From: Beijerinckia sp. 28-YEA-48
GTDB taxonomy: Bacteria > Pseudomonadota > Alphaproteobacteria > Rhizobiales > Beijerinckiaceae
Reading direction: 5' to 3'
DNA: 64,000 nucleotides
Assembly: GCF_900104955.1 (NCBI RefSeq)
Contig: NZ_FNSI01000001.1
Span: forward strand, 4,560,001 to 4,624,000
The notes beneath the pieces were generated by a model. It worked only from the letters and a program-made list of their open reading frames with translations. It was not told where the DNA came from and did no database searches. The translations under genes and the position numbers were made by a program. This document shows, piece after piece, positions 48,446 to 61,159 of this stretch (positions are counted from its first letter, which is position 1; every line of letters begins with the position of its first letter).

Positions 48446-49084
48446 TCAGTCGGCCGGCTTGTCCTTCAGCCAAGTGCGCTTCTGCAGATCGACCATGGCG
48501 ATGGCGAAGCTGGCGCTGTCTTCCACCATTTCCTGCCAGACCGAGGCTGGCGAGGCCGCCACCGGCTTGAAGGCGGCGTCGACCTGGTCGATGTCGTGCT
48601 GCAGGACGGCGGCGAACTTGCGGGCGATGCGCTGCATGGGCGTGTTGTGCGGCAGGCAGCTCATGTAGAGCTCGCCGGCGCGCCGATTGCGCGCCGCGCG
48701 CACGATGCGCTCCATCAGCTCGGTGCCGATGCCGCGGCCGCGCCAGTCACGTTCAACGCTGAAAGCGGCTTCGGCCGCGCCACCAAAGGCGAGCGGCAAG
48801 CCATGGCCAAGTCCGCGTAATTCACCGGCGCCGCGCAGGACGCCGTCGACGAAGAAGCCGTGAATCACGTCATCCATGCCGAAACAGCGCTCGGCATAGC
48901 GGGCGATGAAATCGTCGGAGACGCCGAAACCGAAGCGGTCATGGCGGCTTTGCGGGTCGAGACGGAGGAGGTGGTCGCGGAAGGCGGCCTCGTCGGCGCG
49001 CCAGATGCGGCGGAACTGTTCGCCGTCCTGCGGCGCATAGCGGCTCTGCGCAGGGGGGCGTGAGGGGGGTAATACATGTTGCAT
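48446..49084 (-). CDS. GNAT family N-acetyltransferase
   Basis: 212 residues. The core EAAFSVERDWRGRGIGTELMERIV carries the acetyl-CoA loop RGRGIG. The N-terminal half (RHDRFGFGVSDDFIARYAERCFG) resembles GNAT domains found alone or fused to acyl-CoA synthetases that acetylate proteins; substrate unknown. Convergent with sdhB and divergent from zapE. Confidence 0.85.
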   Translation of the reverse strand: MQHVLPPSRPPAQSRYAPQDGEQFRRIWRADEAAFRDHLLRLDPQSRHDRFGFGVSDDFIARYAERCFGMDDVIHGFFVDGVLRGAGELRGLGHGLPLAFGGAAEAAFSVERDWRGRGIGTELMERIVRAARNRRAGELYMSCLPHNTPMQRIARKFAAVLQHDIDQVDAAFKPVAASPASVWQEMVEDSASFAIAMVDLQKRTWLKDKPAD

Positions 49085-49184
49085 TGCGTCAAAACCTTGT
49101 AATTCCTACCGACTGTCTCCGCTCCCGGACAATCGGACGAAGGTAACTCCCTTTCGAATCAGTGACGAAGTCGGTGCCTGGCAG

Positions 49185-49206
49185 TATCCTTGATATCCCA
49201 AGGATA
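49185..49206. promoter_or_regulatory. Operator-like inverted repeat upstream of zapE
   Basis: TATCCTTG, six bases, CAAGGATA: an 8-6-8 perfect dyad in the 249-base region between the divergent GNAT and zapE genes, 128 bases before the zapE start. Confidence 0.45.
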
Positions 49207-49333
49207 TGCTGCGCTGCAATATCGATAAAATGATGGCCAGGAGCGGAAATTCAAGCCGGGCTGTTTGTCGCGCTTGCGCTGCCCACGCCTGCGCCGGTAA
49301 GTGGGTTGGTTTCATTTCACAGCCCGTTGTCAC

Positions 49334-50509
49334 GTGACCCAGACCGTTTCGGATTTGTATACCCAGCATGTCCGCGACGGACATTTCGAGGACGACCCAG
49401 CGCAACGCAAGCTGGTGCGCCGGCTCGACCAACTGGCCGAAGCGCTGCGCGAGCGCCAGCTGGCGCGCAAATCCAGCCCGCTTGGCTGGCTGTTTGGCCG
49501 CCGCCAGGCCAAGGTCGAGATACGCGGCCTGTATATCTGGGGCTCGGTCGGTCGCGGCAAAACCATGCTGATGGACCTATTCTTCGAGGCGGCGCCGGTC
49601 GTGGCCAAGAAGCGCGTCCACTTCCACGCCTTCATGGCCGACGTGCATGCCCGCGTGCACGCCTGGCGCCAGGCCAAAAAGGCCGGCACCGCTAAGGGTG
49701 ACGAACCGATCCCGCCGATCGCCGAGGCGCTGGCGGACGAAGCGACCCTGCTCTGCTTCGACGAGTTCAGCGTCACCGACATCGCCGATGCGATGTTGCT
49801 GGGCCGGTTGTTCGAAGCGCTGTTCGCGCGCGGCGTCATTGTTGTGGCGACATCGAATGTCGAGCCCTCACGCCTTTATGAGGGCGGGCTTAATCGGGCG
49901 TTGTTCCTGCCGTTCATCGCGTTGCTGAGCCAGAAGATGGATGTGGTGACGCTCGATTCGCGTACCGACTTCCGGCTTGAGAAGCTCAGCGGATCGTCGG
50001 TCTATTACGTGCCGCCGGATGCGGCGGCGCGCACCGCGATCGACCGCATGTTCAAATCGCTCACCGGCGTTGAGCACGGCACGGCGACAACCTTGCGCGT
50101 GCTGGGCCGCGATGTGCCTGTGCCGGAACAAGCGGCTAACGTGGCGCGCTTCACCTTTCGCGACCTATGCGAGAAACCGCTGGCGGCAGCGGATTACCTC
50201 GCCATCGCCGAGCACTTCCATACGGTGATCATCGAGAACATTCCGGTGATCCGACCGAGCCAGCGCAATGAAGCCAAGCGCTTTATCAATCTGATCGACA
50301 CGCTCTATGATCGTCACGTCAAACTGATCGCCTCGGCCGAAGCGGAGCCGACCCAAATCTATACGGCAACCGAAGGTCGCGAAGCGTTTGAGTTCGAGCG
50401 CACCGGCTCACGTTTGATCGAGATGCGATCGGAAGAATATCTGGCTTTGCCGCATGGTCATGTCACGTCGGAAGCGTCTGGCGATACGACTGGGCTGATT
50501 GACACTTAA
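49334..50509 (+). CDS. zapE: Cell division protein ZapE (AFG1-like ATPase)
   Basis: 391 residues. Walker A GSVGRGKT (70-77), Walker B CFDEF (141-145) and the AFG1 stretch TSNVEPSRLYEGGLNR are present. ZapE binds FtsZ and modulates the Z-ring in E. coli; the mitochondrial homologue links to respiratory complexes. GTG 49334 (MTQTVSDLY) is chosen by family length; GTG 49301 is the alternative. It stands before mdh-suc, as in many rhizobia. Confidence 0.92.
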   Translation: MTQTVSDLYTQHVRDGHFEDDPAQRKLVRRLDQLAEALRERQLARKSSPLGWLFGRRQAKVEIRGLYIWGSVGRGKTMLMDLFFEAAPVVAKKRVHFHAFMADVHARVHAWRQAKKAGTAKGDEPIPPIAEALADEATLLCFDEFSVTDIADAMLLGRLFEALFARGVIVVATSNVEPSRLYEGGLNRALFLPFIALLSQKMDVVTLDSRTDFRLEKLSGSSVYYVPPDAAARTAIDRMFKSLTGVEHGTATTLRVLGRDVPVPEQAANVARFTFRDLCEKPLAAADYLAIAEHFHTVIIENIPVIRPSQRNEAKRFINLIDTLYDRHVKLIASAEAEPTQIYTATEGREAFEFERTGSRLIEMRSEEYLALPHGHVTSEASGDTTGLIDT

Positions 50510-50521
50510 CCGGAGGGTCGC

Positions 50522-51139
50522 ATGGCGCGCCGAGCTCAGCCTGAACCGGTCGATGCCCGGCTTCTGAAGATCGCCGCCGCGCATATTCGTCGCTTCGGCA
50601 TCGCCAAGACGACGATCGTGTCGATTGCCGCCGAGGCCGGCATGTCGCATGCCAATGTCTATCGCTATTTCCCCTCCAAATGGGCGCTGTTCGAGGCGCT
50701 GGGCGACCGTTGGTTGAAGCCGGTCGAGGGCCGATTGCGCGAGGTGGCCGACGGGCCCGATCCGGCCGACGACAAGCTGGAGCGGCTTGTCAGCCTGCTG
50801 CACCGGGCCTATCGCGACAAGCTGGAGGCGGAGCCGGAGCTGTTCGCCATCTTCGTCGAATCGCTCGAAAAGGGCCGGGCGGGGGCGCGGCGGCATCGCG
50901 CCCGGCTGCAGCAGGAAGTGCAGCAGGTGATCGAGGACGGCATTGCGGCCGGTGTTTTTCTGGTTTCCGATCAACGCCGCGCCATGGCGCTGGTTTTCGA
51001 CGTGTTGCACCGTTTCATCCATCCGGCGGCGGTCTGGCACGACCGGGAAGTGCCGCGCGACCAGCTTCAGCTTCGCCTTGATCGGGTGACCGCTCTGGTG
51101 ACCCGGGCGCTTGTCGGCGGGCTGCGGCAAGTTCTATGA
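50522..51139 (+). CDS. TetR family transcriptional regulator
   Basis: 205 residues. The helix-turn-helix is at ~30-52 (TTIVSIAAEAGMSHANVYRYFPSKWALF), followed by an all-helical ligand domain. It starts 12 bases after zapE and is probably co-transcribed with it; mdh follows 256 bases later. Target and ligand unknown; TCA genes downstream or the nearby dyad sites are candidates. Confidence 0.9.
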   Translation: MARRAQPEPVDARLLKIAAAHIRRFGIAKTTIVSIAAEAGMSHANVYRYFPSKWALFEALGDRWLKPVEGRLREVADGPDPADDKLERLVSLLHRAYRDKLEAEPELFAIFVESLEKGRAGARRHRARLQQEVQQVIEDGIAAGVFLVSDQRRAMALVFDVLHRFIHPAAVWHDREVPRDQLQLRLDRVTALVTRALVGGLRQVL

Positions 51140-51154
51140 GAAGCGGCGTAATAA

Positions 51155-51183
51155 TTTACAAAATTTGAAAATTGTTACATAAA
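51155..51183 (+). promoter_or_regulatory. Candidate promoter for mdh
   Basis: In an AT-rich patch, TTTACA (51155-51160) and CATAAA (51178-51183) are 17 bases apart, a fair sigma-70 match. It implies a leader of about 200 bases. Confidence 0.3.
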
Positions 51184-51212
51184 TTTTCCGTGTGCTGGCG
51201 GGCACCGGAAAA
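51184..51212. other. Stem-loop between tetR and mdh
   Basis: TTTTCCG, one bulged T and GTGC pair with GCACCGGAAAA around a six-base loop: an 11-bp stem. It sits 45 bases after the tetR stop. There is no T-tract on the plus strand, so it may be a weak terminator or a leader structure. Confidence 0.45.
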
Positions 51213-51221
51213 TCATCCTAA

Positions 51222-52358
<1,137 letters not shown>

Positions 52359-52369
52359 TCACAATCGAT

Positions 52370-52404
52370 CCGTCACGAACCGCTGCCATGGTTCGTGACG
52401 GTTT
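52370..52404 (+). terminator. Hairpin between mdh and sucC
   Basis: A perfect 12-bp stem (52370-52381 with 52390-52401) and eight-base loop, followed only by GTTTGC. It is likely a partial terminator or mRNA-stabilising element and not a full stop. Confidence 0.55.
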
Positions 52405-52444
52405 GCACTGAAGCCGATCGCCCAAGCGGCATCCGGGGGTTTGC

Positions 52445-53644
<1,200 letters not shown>

Positions 53645-53653
53645 GGAGCCCCG

Positions 53654-54538
53654 ATGTCCATTCTGATCAATAAGAATACCCGAGTCATCACCCAGGGCTT
53701 CACTGGCAAGAACGGCACGTTCCATTCGGAACAGGCGTTGGCCTATGGCACGAAGGTTGTCGGCGGTGTTTCGCCGGGCAAAGGTGGCTCACGCCATCTC
53801 AACCTGCCGGTGTTCAACACCGTGGCCGAAGCGCGCCAGGAAACCGGCGCCGACGCGACCGTGGTCTATGTGCCGCCGCCAGGCGCGGCCGACGCTATCT
53901 GTGAAGCGATTGATGCGGAAATCCCGCTGATCGTTTGCATCACCGAAGGCGTGCCGGTGCTCGACATGATGCGCGTTAAGCGCTCGCTGGCGGGTTCCAA
54001 GTCGCGGCTGATCGGTCCGAACTGCCCGGGCATCGTCACCGCCGGTGAATCGAAGATCGGCATCATGCCGGCCAATATCTTCAAGCCGGGTTCGGTCGGC
54101 ATTGTCTCGCGCTCGGGCACGCTGACCTATGAAGCAGTGTTCCAGACCACCCAGGAAGGCCTCGGCCAGACGACGGCGGTGGGCATCGGCGGTGACCCGA
54201 TCAAGGGCACCGAGTTCATCGACATGTTGGAAATGTTCCTGGCCGACGAGGCCACGAAGTCCATCGTCATGATCGGCGAAATCGGCGGTTCGGCGGAAGA
54301 AGACGCGGCGCAGTTCCTTAAGGACGAAGCCAAGCGTGGTCGCAAGAAGCCGATGGTTGGCTTCATTGCTGGGCGCACGGCTCCTCCGGGACGGCGCATG
54401 GGTCATGCTGGCGCCATTATTTCGGGCGGTAAAGGTGGGGCGGAAGACAAGATCGCTGCGATGGAATCAGCGGGTGTCAAAGTCTCGCCGTCGCCCGCCA
54501 GGCTTGGCCACACGCTGGCCGAGCTGCTGAAGGGTTGA
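53654..54538 (+). CDS. sucD: Succinyl-CoA synthetase alpha subunit
   Basis: 294 residues. CoA-binding [15 protein letters not shown], the PNCPGI region and the phosphohistidine segment [12 protein letters not shown]. It partners SucC. Coupled to sucC and followed by a hairpin before sucA. Confidence 0.97.
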   Translation: MSILINKNTRVITQGFTGKNGTFHSEQALAYGTKVVGGVSPGKGGSRHLNLPVFNTVAEARQETGADATVVYVPPPGAADAICEAIDAEIPLIVCITEGVPVLDMMRVKRSLAGSKSRLIGPNCPGIVTAGESKIGIMPANIFKPGSVGIVSRSGTLTYEAVFQTTQEGLGQTTAVGIGGDPIKGTEFIDMLEMFLADEATKSIVMIGEIGGSAEEDAAQFLKDEAKRGRKKPMVGFIAGRTAPPGRRMGHAGAIISGGKGGAEDKIAAMESAGVKVSPSPARLGHTLAELLKG

Positions 54539-54544
54539 GTTTCA

Positions 54545-54568
54545 GGCCGGGCGTAAGCCCGGCCCTTT
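54545..54568 (+). terminator. Hairpin between sucD and sucA
   Basis: A perfect 8-bp GC stem GGCCGGGC (54545-54552 with 54557-54564) with loop GTAA and CTTT after it. It is short on T residues and probably attenuates or protects rather than blocks sucA transcription. Confidence 0.5.
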
Positions 54569-54610
54569 CGGTTGCCATAAACGGCGTAAAACGCTGCGAG
54601 GAAAACGACC

Positions 54611-57574
54611 ATGTCACGTCAGGATTCAAACGCTGCGCTGAGCAGGACATCGTTTCTTGATGGCGCCAACGCGAGCTATATCGAGAGCCTCTACGACAAA
54701 TATCGCAAGGATCCGTCGAGCGTCGACGGCGAGTGGCGGGACTTCTTCGCCAGCCTAGGCGATGATGCCGAAGATATCGCCGAGAACGCCCGCGGTGCCT
54801 CGTGGAAGCAGCCGAACTGGCCGATCCCCGCCAATGGCGAATTGGTCTCGGCGCTCGACGGCAATTGGGCACAGGTCGAAAAGGCCATCGGCGAAAAGAT
54901 CGTCGCCAAGGCTGCCAAGCAGGGCGCGCCGGCCAGCGATGCCGATGTGCATCGGGCGACGCGCGACAGCGTCCGGGCCCTGATGATGATCCGCGCCTAT
55001 CGCATGCGCGGCCATCTGCACGCCAATCTCGATCCGCTTGGCCTCGCCGCGGTGAAGGATCTCGAAGAGCTGCATCCGTCGAACTACGGCTTCGCCGAGA
55101 CCGACTGGGACCGGCCGATCTTCCTCGACAATGTGCTGGGTCTGGAGTTCGCCACCATCCGCGAGATGCTGGCGATCCTGAAGCGCACCTATTGCGGCAC
55201 GATCGGCTTCGAGTTCATGCATATCTCCGATCCGGCCGAGAAGGCCTGGATTCAAGAGCGCATCGAAGGGCCGGATAAAGAAATCACCTTCACCAGCGAA
55301 GGCAAGCGCGCCATCCTGCAGAAGCTGATCGAGGCCGAAGGCTTCGAGAAGTTCTGCGATCTGCGCTTCCGTGGCACCAAGCGTTTCGGCCTCGATGGCG
55401 GCGAAGCGATGGTTCCCGCGCTCGAACAGATCATCAAGCGCGGTGGTGCGCTTGGCCTGCGCGACATCGTGCTCGGCATGCCGCATCGTGGCCGCCTCAA
55501 CGTGCTCGCCAATGTGATGCACAAGCCGACCCGCGCCATTTTCCACGAGTTCAAGGGCGGTTCGTTCACGCCTGACGAAGTGGAAGGCTCGGGCGACGTC
55601 AAATATCACCTGGGTGCTTCGTCGGACCGTGAGTTCGACAACAACAAGGTGCATCTGTCGCTCACCGCCAACCCGTCGCATCTCGAGATCGTCGATCCGG
55701 TCGTGCTCGGCAAGGTGCGCGCCAAGCAGGATCAGCTCGGCGACTTGACCGAGCGCAGCACGGTGCTGCCGCTGCTCATCCATGGCGACGCGGCTTTCGC
55801 CGGCCAAGGCGTCGTCGCGGAATGTTTCGGTCTGTCGGGCGTGAAGGGTCATCGCACCGGCGGTTCGATCCATTTCATCGTCAACAACCAGATCGGCTTC
55901 ACCACCTATCCGCGCTATTCGCGCTCCTCGCCCTATCCTTCCGATGTGGCGAAGATGATCGAAGCTCCGATCTTCCACATCAACGGCGACGATCCGGAAG
56001 CGGTGGTGTTCGCCGCCAAGGTGGCGATCGAGTTCCGGCAGAAGTTCCACAAGCCGGTCGTCCTCGACATGTTCTGCTACCGTCGCTTCGGCCACAACGA
56101 AGGCGACGAGCCGGGCTTCACCCAGCCACTGATGTATCGCAACATCCGCAATCATCAGCCGATCCAGGAACTCTATGCAGATCGCCTGATCGGCGAGGGT
56201 GTGATCAGCCGCGAGGAAGTCGACACCGCGGTGGCTGACTGGCGTGGCAAGCTCGATATCGAGTTCGATGCGGGCCAATCCTACAAGCCGAACAAGGCGG
56301 ACTGGCTGGATGGTCGCTGGGCCGGCCTGAAGGCTGGCGAAGGCATCACCGACGATCCGCGCCGCGGCGAAACCGGCGTCGAGTTGTCGAAGCTGCAAGC
56401 CATCGGCAATGCCATCACGACGATCCCGGAAGGGTTCAACGTCCACAAGACGATCCAGCGGTTCATCGAGAACCGCCGTAAGATGATCGACACCGGCACC
56501 GATATCGATTGGGCGATGGGCGAGGCGCTTGCCTTCGGCTCGCTGCTCGACGAAGGCCATCCGGTGCGCCTCTCCGGCCAGGACAGCGAGCGCGGCACGT
56601 TCTCGCAGCGTCATTCGGTTCTCATCGATCAAGAGAACGAAGAACGCCTGGTTCTGCTCAACCGCATCCGCGACGGCCAGTCTCGCTACGAGGTGATCAA
56701 TTCGATCCTCTCGGAAGAGGCGGTGCTGGGCTTCGAATATGGCTACTCCCTGGCCGAGCCGAATTGCTTGACCATGTGGGAAGCGCAGTTCGGCGATTTC
56801 GCCAACGGCGCGCAGGTCGTGTTCGATCAGTTCGTCTCATCGGGCGAGCGCAAGTGGCTGCGTCTGTCGGGTCTCGTCTGCCTGCTGCCGCATGGCTATG
56901 AAGGCCAGGGCCCGGAACACTCCTCGGCCCGTCTCGAGCGCTTCCTGCAGATGTGCGCGGAAGACAATATGCAGGTGGCGAATTGCTCGACGCCGGCGAA
57001 CTACTTCCACATCCTGCGTCGCCAGCTGAAGCGCGATATCCGCAAGCCGCTGATCCTGATGACGCCGAAGTCGCTGCTGCGCCACAAGCGCGCGGTGTCG
57101 ACCTTGGCTGATCTTTCGACCGGTTCGTCGTTCCATCGTCTCCTGTGGGACGATGCCGAGCGCTCGAAGGCGGGCGACAAGATCAAGCTGGTCAAGGACG
57201 AGAAGATCCGTCGCGTCGTGTTGTGCACCGGCAAGGTCTATTACGACCTCTATGAGGATCGTGAGCAGCGCGGCGTCGATGACGTCTATCTCCTACGTAC
57301 CGAACAGCTCTATCCGTTCCCGCTCAAGGCGCTGGTGAACGAGCTGTCGCGCTTCCCGAAAGCGGAAGTCGTCTGGTGCCAGGAAGAGCCCAAGAACATG
57401 GGCGCCTGGGCCTTCGTCGAACCCTATCTGGAATGGGTTCTGTCGCAGGCCGGTGGCGTCTCCAAGCGCCCGCGCTATGTCGGACGTCCGGCATCGGCGG
57501 CGACGGCGACGGGTCTGATGTCGAAGCATCTGGCGCAGCTCAAGTCCTTCCTCGATGAGGCGTTCGCGGAATAA
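54611..57574 (+). CDS. sucA: 2-Oxoglutarate dehydrogenase E1 component
   Basis: 987 residues. It carries the N-terminal E2-binding helix ([20 protein letters not shown]), the TPP-binding part ([30 protein letters not shown]) and the transketolase-like C-terminal half. It decarboxylates 2-oxoglutarate and succinylates the lipoyl group of E2. Follows sucCD and precedes sucB. Confidence 0.97.
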   Translation: MSRQDSNAALSRTSFLDGANASYIESLYDKYRKDPSSVDGEWRDFFASLGDDAEDIAENARGASWKQPNWPIPANGELVSALDGNWAQVEKAIGEKIVAKAAKQGAPASDADVHRATRDSVRALMMIRAYRMRGHLHANLDPLGLAAVKDLEELHPSNYGFAETDWDRPIFLDNVLGLEFATIREMLAILKRTYCGTIGFEFMHISDPAEKAWIQERIEGPDKEITFTSEGKRAILQKLIEAEGFEKFCDLRFRGTKRFGLDGGEAMVPALEQIIKRGGALGLRDIVLGMPHRGRLNVLANVMHKPTRAIFHEFKGGSFTPDEVEGSGDVKYHLGASSDREFDNNKVHLSLTANPSHLEIVDPVVLGKVRAKQDQLGDLTERSTVLPLLIHGDAAFAGQGVVAECFGLSGVKGHRTGGSIHFIVNNQIGFTTYPRYSRSSPYPSDVAKMIEAPIFHINGDDPEAVVFAAKVAIEFRQKFHKPVVLDMFCYRRFGHNEGDEPGFTQPLMYRNIRNHQPIQELYADRLIGEGVISREEVDTAVADWRGKLDIEFDAGQSYKPNKADWLDGRWAGLKAGEGITDDPRRGETGVELSKLQAIGNAITTIPEGFNVHKTIQRFIENRRKMIDTGTDIDWAMGEALAFGSLLDEGHPVRLSGQDSERGTFSQRHSVLIDQENEERLVLLNRIRDGQSRYEVINSILSEEAVLGFEYGYSLAEPNCLTMWEAQFGDFANGAQVVFDQFVSSGERKWLRLSGLVCLLPHGYEGQGPEHSSARLERFLQMCAEDNMQVANCSTPANYFHILRRQLKRDIRKPLILMTPKSLLRHKRAVSTLADLSTGSSFHRLLWDDAERSKAGDKIKLVKDEKIRRVVLCTGKVYYDLYEDREQRGVDDVYLLRTEQLYPFPLKALVNELSRFPKAEVVWCQEEPKNMGAWAFVEPYLEWVLSQAGGVSKRPRYVGRPASAATATGLMSKHLAQLKSFLDEAFAE

Positions 57575-57636
57575 CACCGCGCCCGTCTCCACTGATTGAT
57601 CACCTTGAAAGGCCGCCCGTGGGCGGGAAGACACCG

Positions 57637-58845
57637 ATGACAACAGAAATCCGCGTTCCTACTCTTGGCGAATCCGTTTCAGAAGCGACCATCGGCAAGT
57701 GGTTCAAGAAAGCCGGTGATGTGGTGAAGGCCGACGAGCCGTTGCTTGAGCTGGAGACGGACAAGGTCACCCTCGAGGTGAACGCGCCGGCCGCCGGCGT
57801 GCTGGCTGAGATCACCGCCAAGGACGGCGAGACCGTGGCGCCGGGCGCGTTGCTCGGCCAGATCACGGCTGGTGGACAGGGCGCCGCTGCGGCTCCTGCC
57901 GCCAAACCCGCCGCCGCCAAGGCGGAAGCGCCGAAAGTCGAAGCCAAGGCCGATGGCAAGATGCCGCCGTCACCCGCTGCCGCGAAGGTTGCCGCCGACA
58001 AGGGCGTCGATGTCGATGCGGTTCAGGGTTCGGGCAAGCGCGGCCAGGTGTTGAAGGGTGATGTGCTTGACGCCGCCAGCGCGCCGAAGCCTGCGGCGGC
58101 TCCCGCGCCGATCGCCGTGCGCGCGCCCTCGCCCGCCGACGATGCCTCGCGCGAAGAGCGCGTGCGCATGACCAAGCTGCGCCAGACCATCGCGCGCCGC
58201 CTGAAGGAAGCGCAGAACACCGCCGCCATGCTGACGACGTTCAACGAAGTCGATATGACGGAAATCATGGCGCTGCGCGCCAAGTACAAGGATATCTTCG
58301 AGAAGAAGAACGGCGCCAAGCTCGGCTTCATGGGCTTCTTCGTGAAGGCCTGCGTGCAGGCGTTGCGCGACGTTCCGGCAGTCAACGCCGAAATCGACGG
58401 CACCGATCTCGTCTACAAGAATTACTATCACATCGGCATCGCGGTCGGCACCGAAAAGGGCCTGGTCGTGCCGGTGGTGCGCGACGCCGATCACCTGAGC
58501 ATTTCCGGCGTTGAAAAGGCGATCTCCGATTTCGGCAAGCGCGCTCGCGACGGCCAGCTCAAGATCGACGAAATGCAGGGCGGTACGTTCACCATCACCA
58601 ACGGCGGCATCTACGGTTCGCTGATGTCGACGCCGATCCTCAATGCGCCGCAGTCGGGCATTCTTGGCATGCACAAGATCCAGGAACGTCCGATGGTGGT
58701 TGGCGGCAAGATCGAAATCCGCCCGATGATGTATCTGGCGCTGAGCTACGATCACCGCGTCGTTGACGGCAAGGAAGCGGTGACGTTCCTGGTGCGCGTC
58801 AAGGAAGCGCTGGAGGATCCGGCCCGGCTCGTGCTCGACCTTTAA
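57637..58845 (+). CDS. sucB: Dihydrolipoyllysine succinyltransferase (E2 of 2-oxoglutarate dehydrogenase)
   Basis: 402 residues: one lipoyl domain (~1-77, lipoyl Lys in [11 protein letters not shown]), an Ala/Pro/Lys linker, an E3-binding domain (~108-145), a second linker and the catalytic domain with [12 protein letters not shown] (His/Asp active site). It transfers the succinyl group to CoA. ATG 57637 has GGGAAG about eight bases upstream. Confidence 0.96.
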   Translation: MTTEIRVPTLGESVSEATIGKWFKKAGDVVKADEPLLELETDKVTLEVNAPAAGVLAEITAKDGETVAPGALLGQITAGGQGAAAAPAAKPAAAKAEAPKVEAKADGKMPPSPAAAKVAADKGVDVDAVQGSGKRGQVLKGDVLDAASAPKPAAAPAPIAVRAPSPADDASREERVRMTKLRQTIARRLKEAQNTAAMLTTFNEVDMTEIMALRAKYKDIFEKKNGAKLGFMGFFVKACVQALRDVPAVNAEIDGTDLVYKNYYHIGIAVGTEKGLVVPVVRDADHLSISGVEKAISDFGKRARDGQLKIDEMQGGTFTITNGGIYGSLMSTPILNAPQSGILGMHKIQERPMVVGGKIEIRPMMYLALSYDHRVVDGKEAVTFLVRVKEALEDPARLVLDL

Positions 58846-58889
58846 TCTTGTCGGCGATCGATCGTTGTTCTTTTAAAATGCGGTGAGTG

Positions 58890-60293
58890 ATGTCCTACGA
58901 TCTTGTTGTTATCGGCACCGGCCCTGGCGGCTATGTTTGCGCCATCCGTGCGGCGCAGCTCGGCTTGAAGGTCGCCGTGGTGGAAAAGCGCAAGACCCTG
59001 GGCGGCACTTGCCTGAACATTGGCTGCATCCCGTCGAAGGCGATCCTGCACGCTTCGGAAATGTTCGAGCAGGCGACCCATGACTTCCCGGCTCTCGGTG
59101 TTGTCGTCGGCAAGCCGAAGCTCGATATGGCCGCCTTCATGAAGCATAAGGACGACACCGTGGCGGGCAACGTCAACGGCGTCGCCTTCCTGATGAAGAA
59201 GAACAAGATCGATACCGTCTTCGGCACAGGCACGATCGCCGCTGCCGGCAAGGTCACTGTGACCGGCGAGGACGGCAAGACGCAGGCGCTCGAAACCAAG
59301 AACATCGTCATCGCCACCGGTTCCGACGTGGCGACGCCTCCCGGCGTTGCGGTCGACTTCGACGAGAAGACCATCGTCAGTTCCACGGGCGCGCTGTCGC
59401 TGGCCAAAGTGCCAGGCAAGATGGTGATCGTCGGCGCCGGCGTGATCGGCCTCGAGCTTGGGTCCGTCTGGAAGCGTTTGGGTGCGGAAGTGACGGTGAT
59501 CGAATTCCTCGATCGCATCTTGCCGGGCATGGATGGCGAAGTCGCCAAGCAGTTCCAGCGTTTGCAGGAACGCCAGGGCGTGACGTTCAAACTGTCGTCG
59601 AAGGTGACGGCGATCGCCAAGGGCAAGTCCGGCGCGTCGGTGACGTTCGAGCCGGTGGCAGGTGGCGAAGCCACGAAGCTCGATGCCGATGTGGTGCTGG
59701 TGGCGACCGGCCGCCGGCCCTACACCGATGGCCTCGGCCTCGAAGCGGTGGGCGTCGCGCTGGAGCGCGGCCGGGTCGTCATCGACAATCAGTTCAAGAC
59801 CAATGTCGCCGGCATCTATGCGATCGGCGATGTGGTGCGCGGGCCGATGCTGGCGCACAAGGCCGAGGACGAAGGCATTGCGACGGCTGAGATCATCGCC
59901 GGCCAGCACGGCCATGTGAACTATGACGTCATTCCGGGCGTGGTCTATACGACGCCTGAGATCGCCGCCGTCGGCAAGACCGAAGAAGAGCTGAAGGCCG
60001 CTGGCATCGCCTACAATGTCGGCAAGTTCCCGATGTCGGCGAACGGCCGCGCGCGCGCCATGCGCGCCACCGACGGCTTCGTCAAAGTGTTGGCCGATGC
60101 CAAGACCGACAAGGTGCTCGGTGTGCACATCGTCGGCTTCGCGGCTGGCGAGCTGATCGCCGAAGCGGCGGTGCTGATGGAATTCGGCGGTTCGTCGGAA
60201 GATCTGGCGCGCACCTGTCACGCCCATCCGACCTTGTCGGAATCGGTGAAGGAAGCTGCGCTCGGCGTCGAGAAGCGTTCAATCCACTTCTAG
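58890..60293 (+). CDS. lpdA: Dihydrolipoyl dehydrogenase (E3)
   Basis: 467 residues. FAD-binding GTGPGGYVCAIRAAQLG, redox-active disulfide CLNIGC, NAD-binding GAGVIGLELGSVW and the C-terminal active-site HAHPTLSE are intact. It reoxidises dihydrolipoamide of SucB. GTG 58887 directly before ATG 58890 is an alternative start. Last gene of the mdh-suc block. Confidence 0.97.
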   Translation: MSYDLVVIGTGPGGYVCAIRAAQLGLKVAVVEKRKTLGGTCLNIGCIPSKAILHASEMFEQATHDFPALGVVVGKPKLDMAAFMKHKDDTVAGNVNGVAFLMKKNKIDTVFGTGTIAAAGKVTVTGEDGKTQALETKNIVIATGSDVATPPGVAVDFDEKTIVSSTGALSLAKVPGKMVIVGAGVIGLELGSVWKRLGAEVTVIEFLDRILPGMDGEVAKQFQRLQERQGVTFKLSSKVTAIAKGKSGASVTFEPVAGGEATKLDADVVLVATGRRPYTDGLGLEAVGVALERGRVVIDNQFKTNVAGIYAIGDVVRGPMLAHKAEDEGIATAEIIAGQHGHVNYDVIPGVVYTTPEIAAVGKTEEELKAAGIAYNVGKFPMSANGRARAMRATDGFVKVLADAKTDKVLGVHIVGFAAGELIAEAAVLMEFGGSSEDLARTCHAHPTLSESVKEAALGVEKRSIHF

Positions 60294-60307
60294 TGGATAG
60301 GCCTGCC

Positions 60308-60350
60308 CTCTGTGTCTTCCCGGATGCCGCAGGCGATCCGGGAACCAGAG
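60308..60350. repeat. REP-like palindrome 1 after lpdA
   Basis: TTCCCGGAT and its complement (60317-60325, 60336-60344), ten-base loop, flanked by CTCTG/CAGAG (60308-60312, 60346-60350). It resembles the intergenic 'TCCCGGATC' palindromes common in Hyphomicrobiales and may also terminate lpdA. Confidence 0.6.
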
Positions 60351-60432
60351 CGCGTGACGAATGCCGCTTATCTTGATGCGTTGAAGACGTTGCATCGCTG
60401 CTGCGATTAAACGCTTTACCGCCTGCCCCTGG

Positions 60433-60462
60433 ATACCGGATCACGCTGGGCGTGTCCGGTAT
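60433..60462. repeat. REP-like palindrome 2 after lpdA
   Basis: ATACCGGA, a bulged T and CACGC pair with GCGTG and TCCGGTAT around TGG: a 13-bp stem with one bulge. Both this element and palindrome 1 are preceded by GCCTGCCC (60301, 60421), so they look like two copies of one repeat family. Confidence 0.6.
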
Positions 60463-60487
60463 GACACCAAGATTCCAGCGCGTGTTC

Positions 60488-61063
60488 TCAGTGCAGCACG
60501 AGATGCAGCACTTCCGGCTTCAGCATCGCGCACAGCATCACGATGAAGGATATGCCGCCGAGGCCGCCTGCGGCCCAGGCCAGGGCCGCGATGCCGGTGA
60601 TGATCATCGCTGAAGCCAGCACAATGCCGATTTGCACCAAGGCCGAGGCGATCTCGAACAATTCATTGCGGGCCCGTTCGTGGTCGCGTTTTTCCTCGGC
60701 CTGCTTGGCGCGCTCGACGAGCTGCTGACGGCCTTCGCCGGTTGAGGGCTCCGAGTCGTAGCGATCAGCCGTGCTCTTCCAATCGGCGATGCGCTTTTCC
60801 ATCGCGGCTCTTACGCTGGGATCGGTGGCCAGCGGCAGCTGCGTTTCCATCTGTTCGGCCGCTACCTGCACAGTCGTGCGGCGCACCGTCTTGGCTTGGA
60901 AGAAAGCCCATAGGTTTGAGGCTTCCAGATTATGCGCCACCGCTTCGCGCTCGCCGTATTTGACGCCCATCTCGGCGAAGGCCAGCATGAGGGCGAGGAT
61001 CGCGATCAGCAGTGCGACCCCTTTGTTGCCGCCGCCTTCCGGCATATGTGTATGCTCCGACAT
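60488..61063 (-). CDS. DUF4337 domain-containing membrane protein
   Basis: 191 residues. TM helix 1 (~16-34), a charged coiled-coil-like middle (~60-140) and two TM helices at the C-terminus. The NLEASNLWAFFQAKTVRRT segment is the DUF4337 core. Function unknown. The start at 61063 leaves 96 bases to the divergent membrane-protein gene. Confidence 0.83.
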   Translation of the reverse strand: MSEHTHMPEGGGNKGVALLIAILALMLAFAEMGVKYGEREAVAHNLEASNLWAFFQAKTVRRTTVQVAAEQMETQLPLATDPSVRAAMEKRIADWKSTADRYDSEPSTGEGRQQLVERAKQAEEKRDHERARNELFEIASALVQIGIVLASAMIITGIAALAWAAGGLGGISFIVMLCAMLKPEVLHLVLH

Positions 61064-61159
61064 GAACGTCTCCGAAGTCCGAATCATCGATCCCGGCAAG
61101 CTGTCATCGTGTCCGGCCTGCAATCAAGTCGGGCTCCGATCCAACTTCGCCACAATTTC

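Noticed and set aside
54755..56632. 625-codon antisense frame under sucA
   Set aside because: sucA is certain; the antisense product is a mirror of its codons with no domain.
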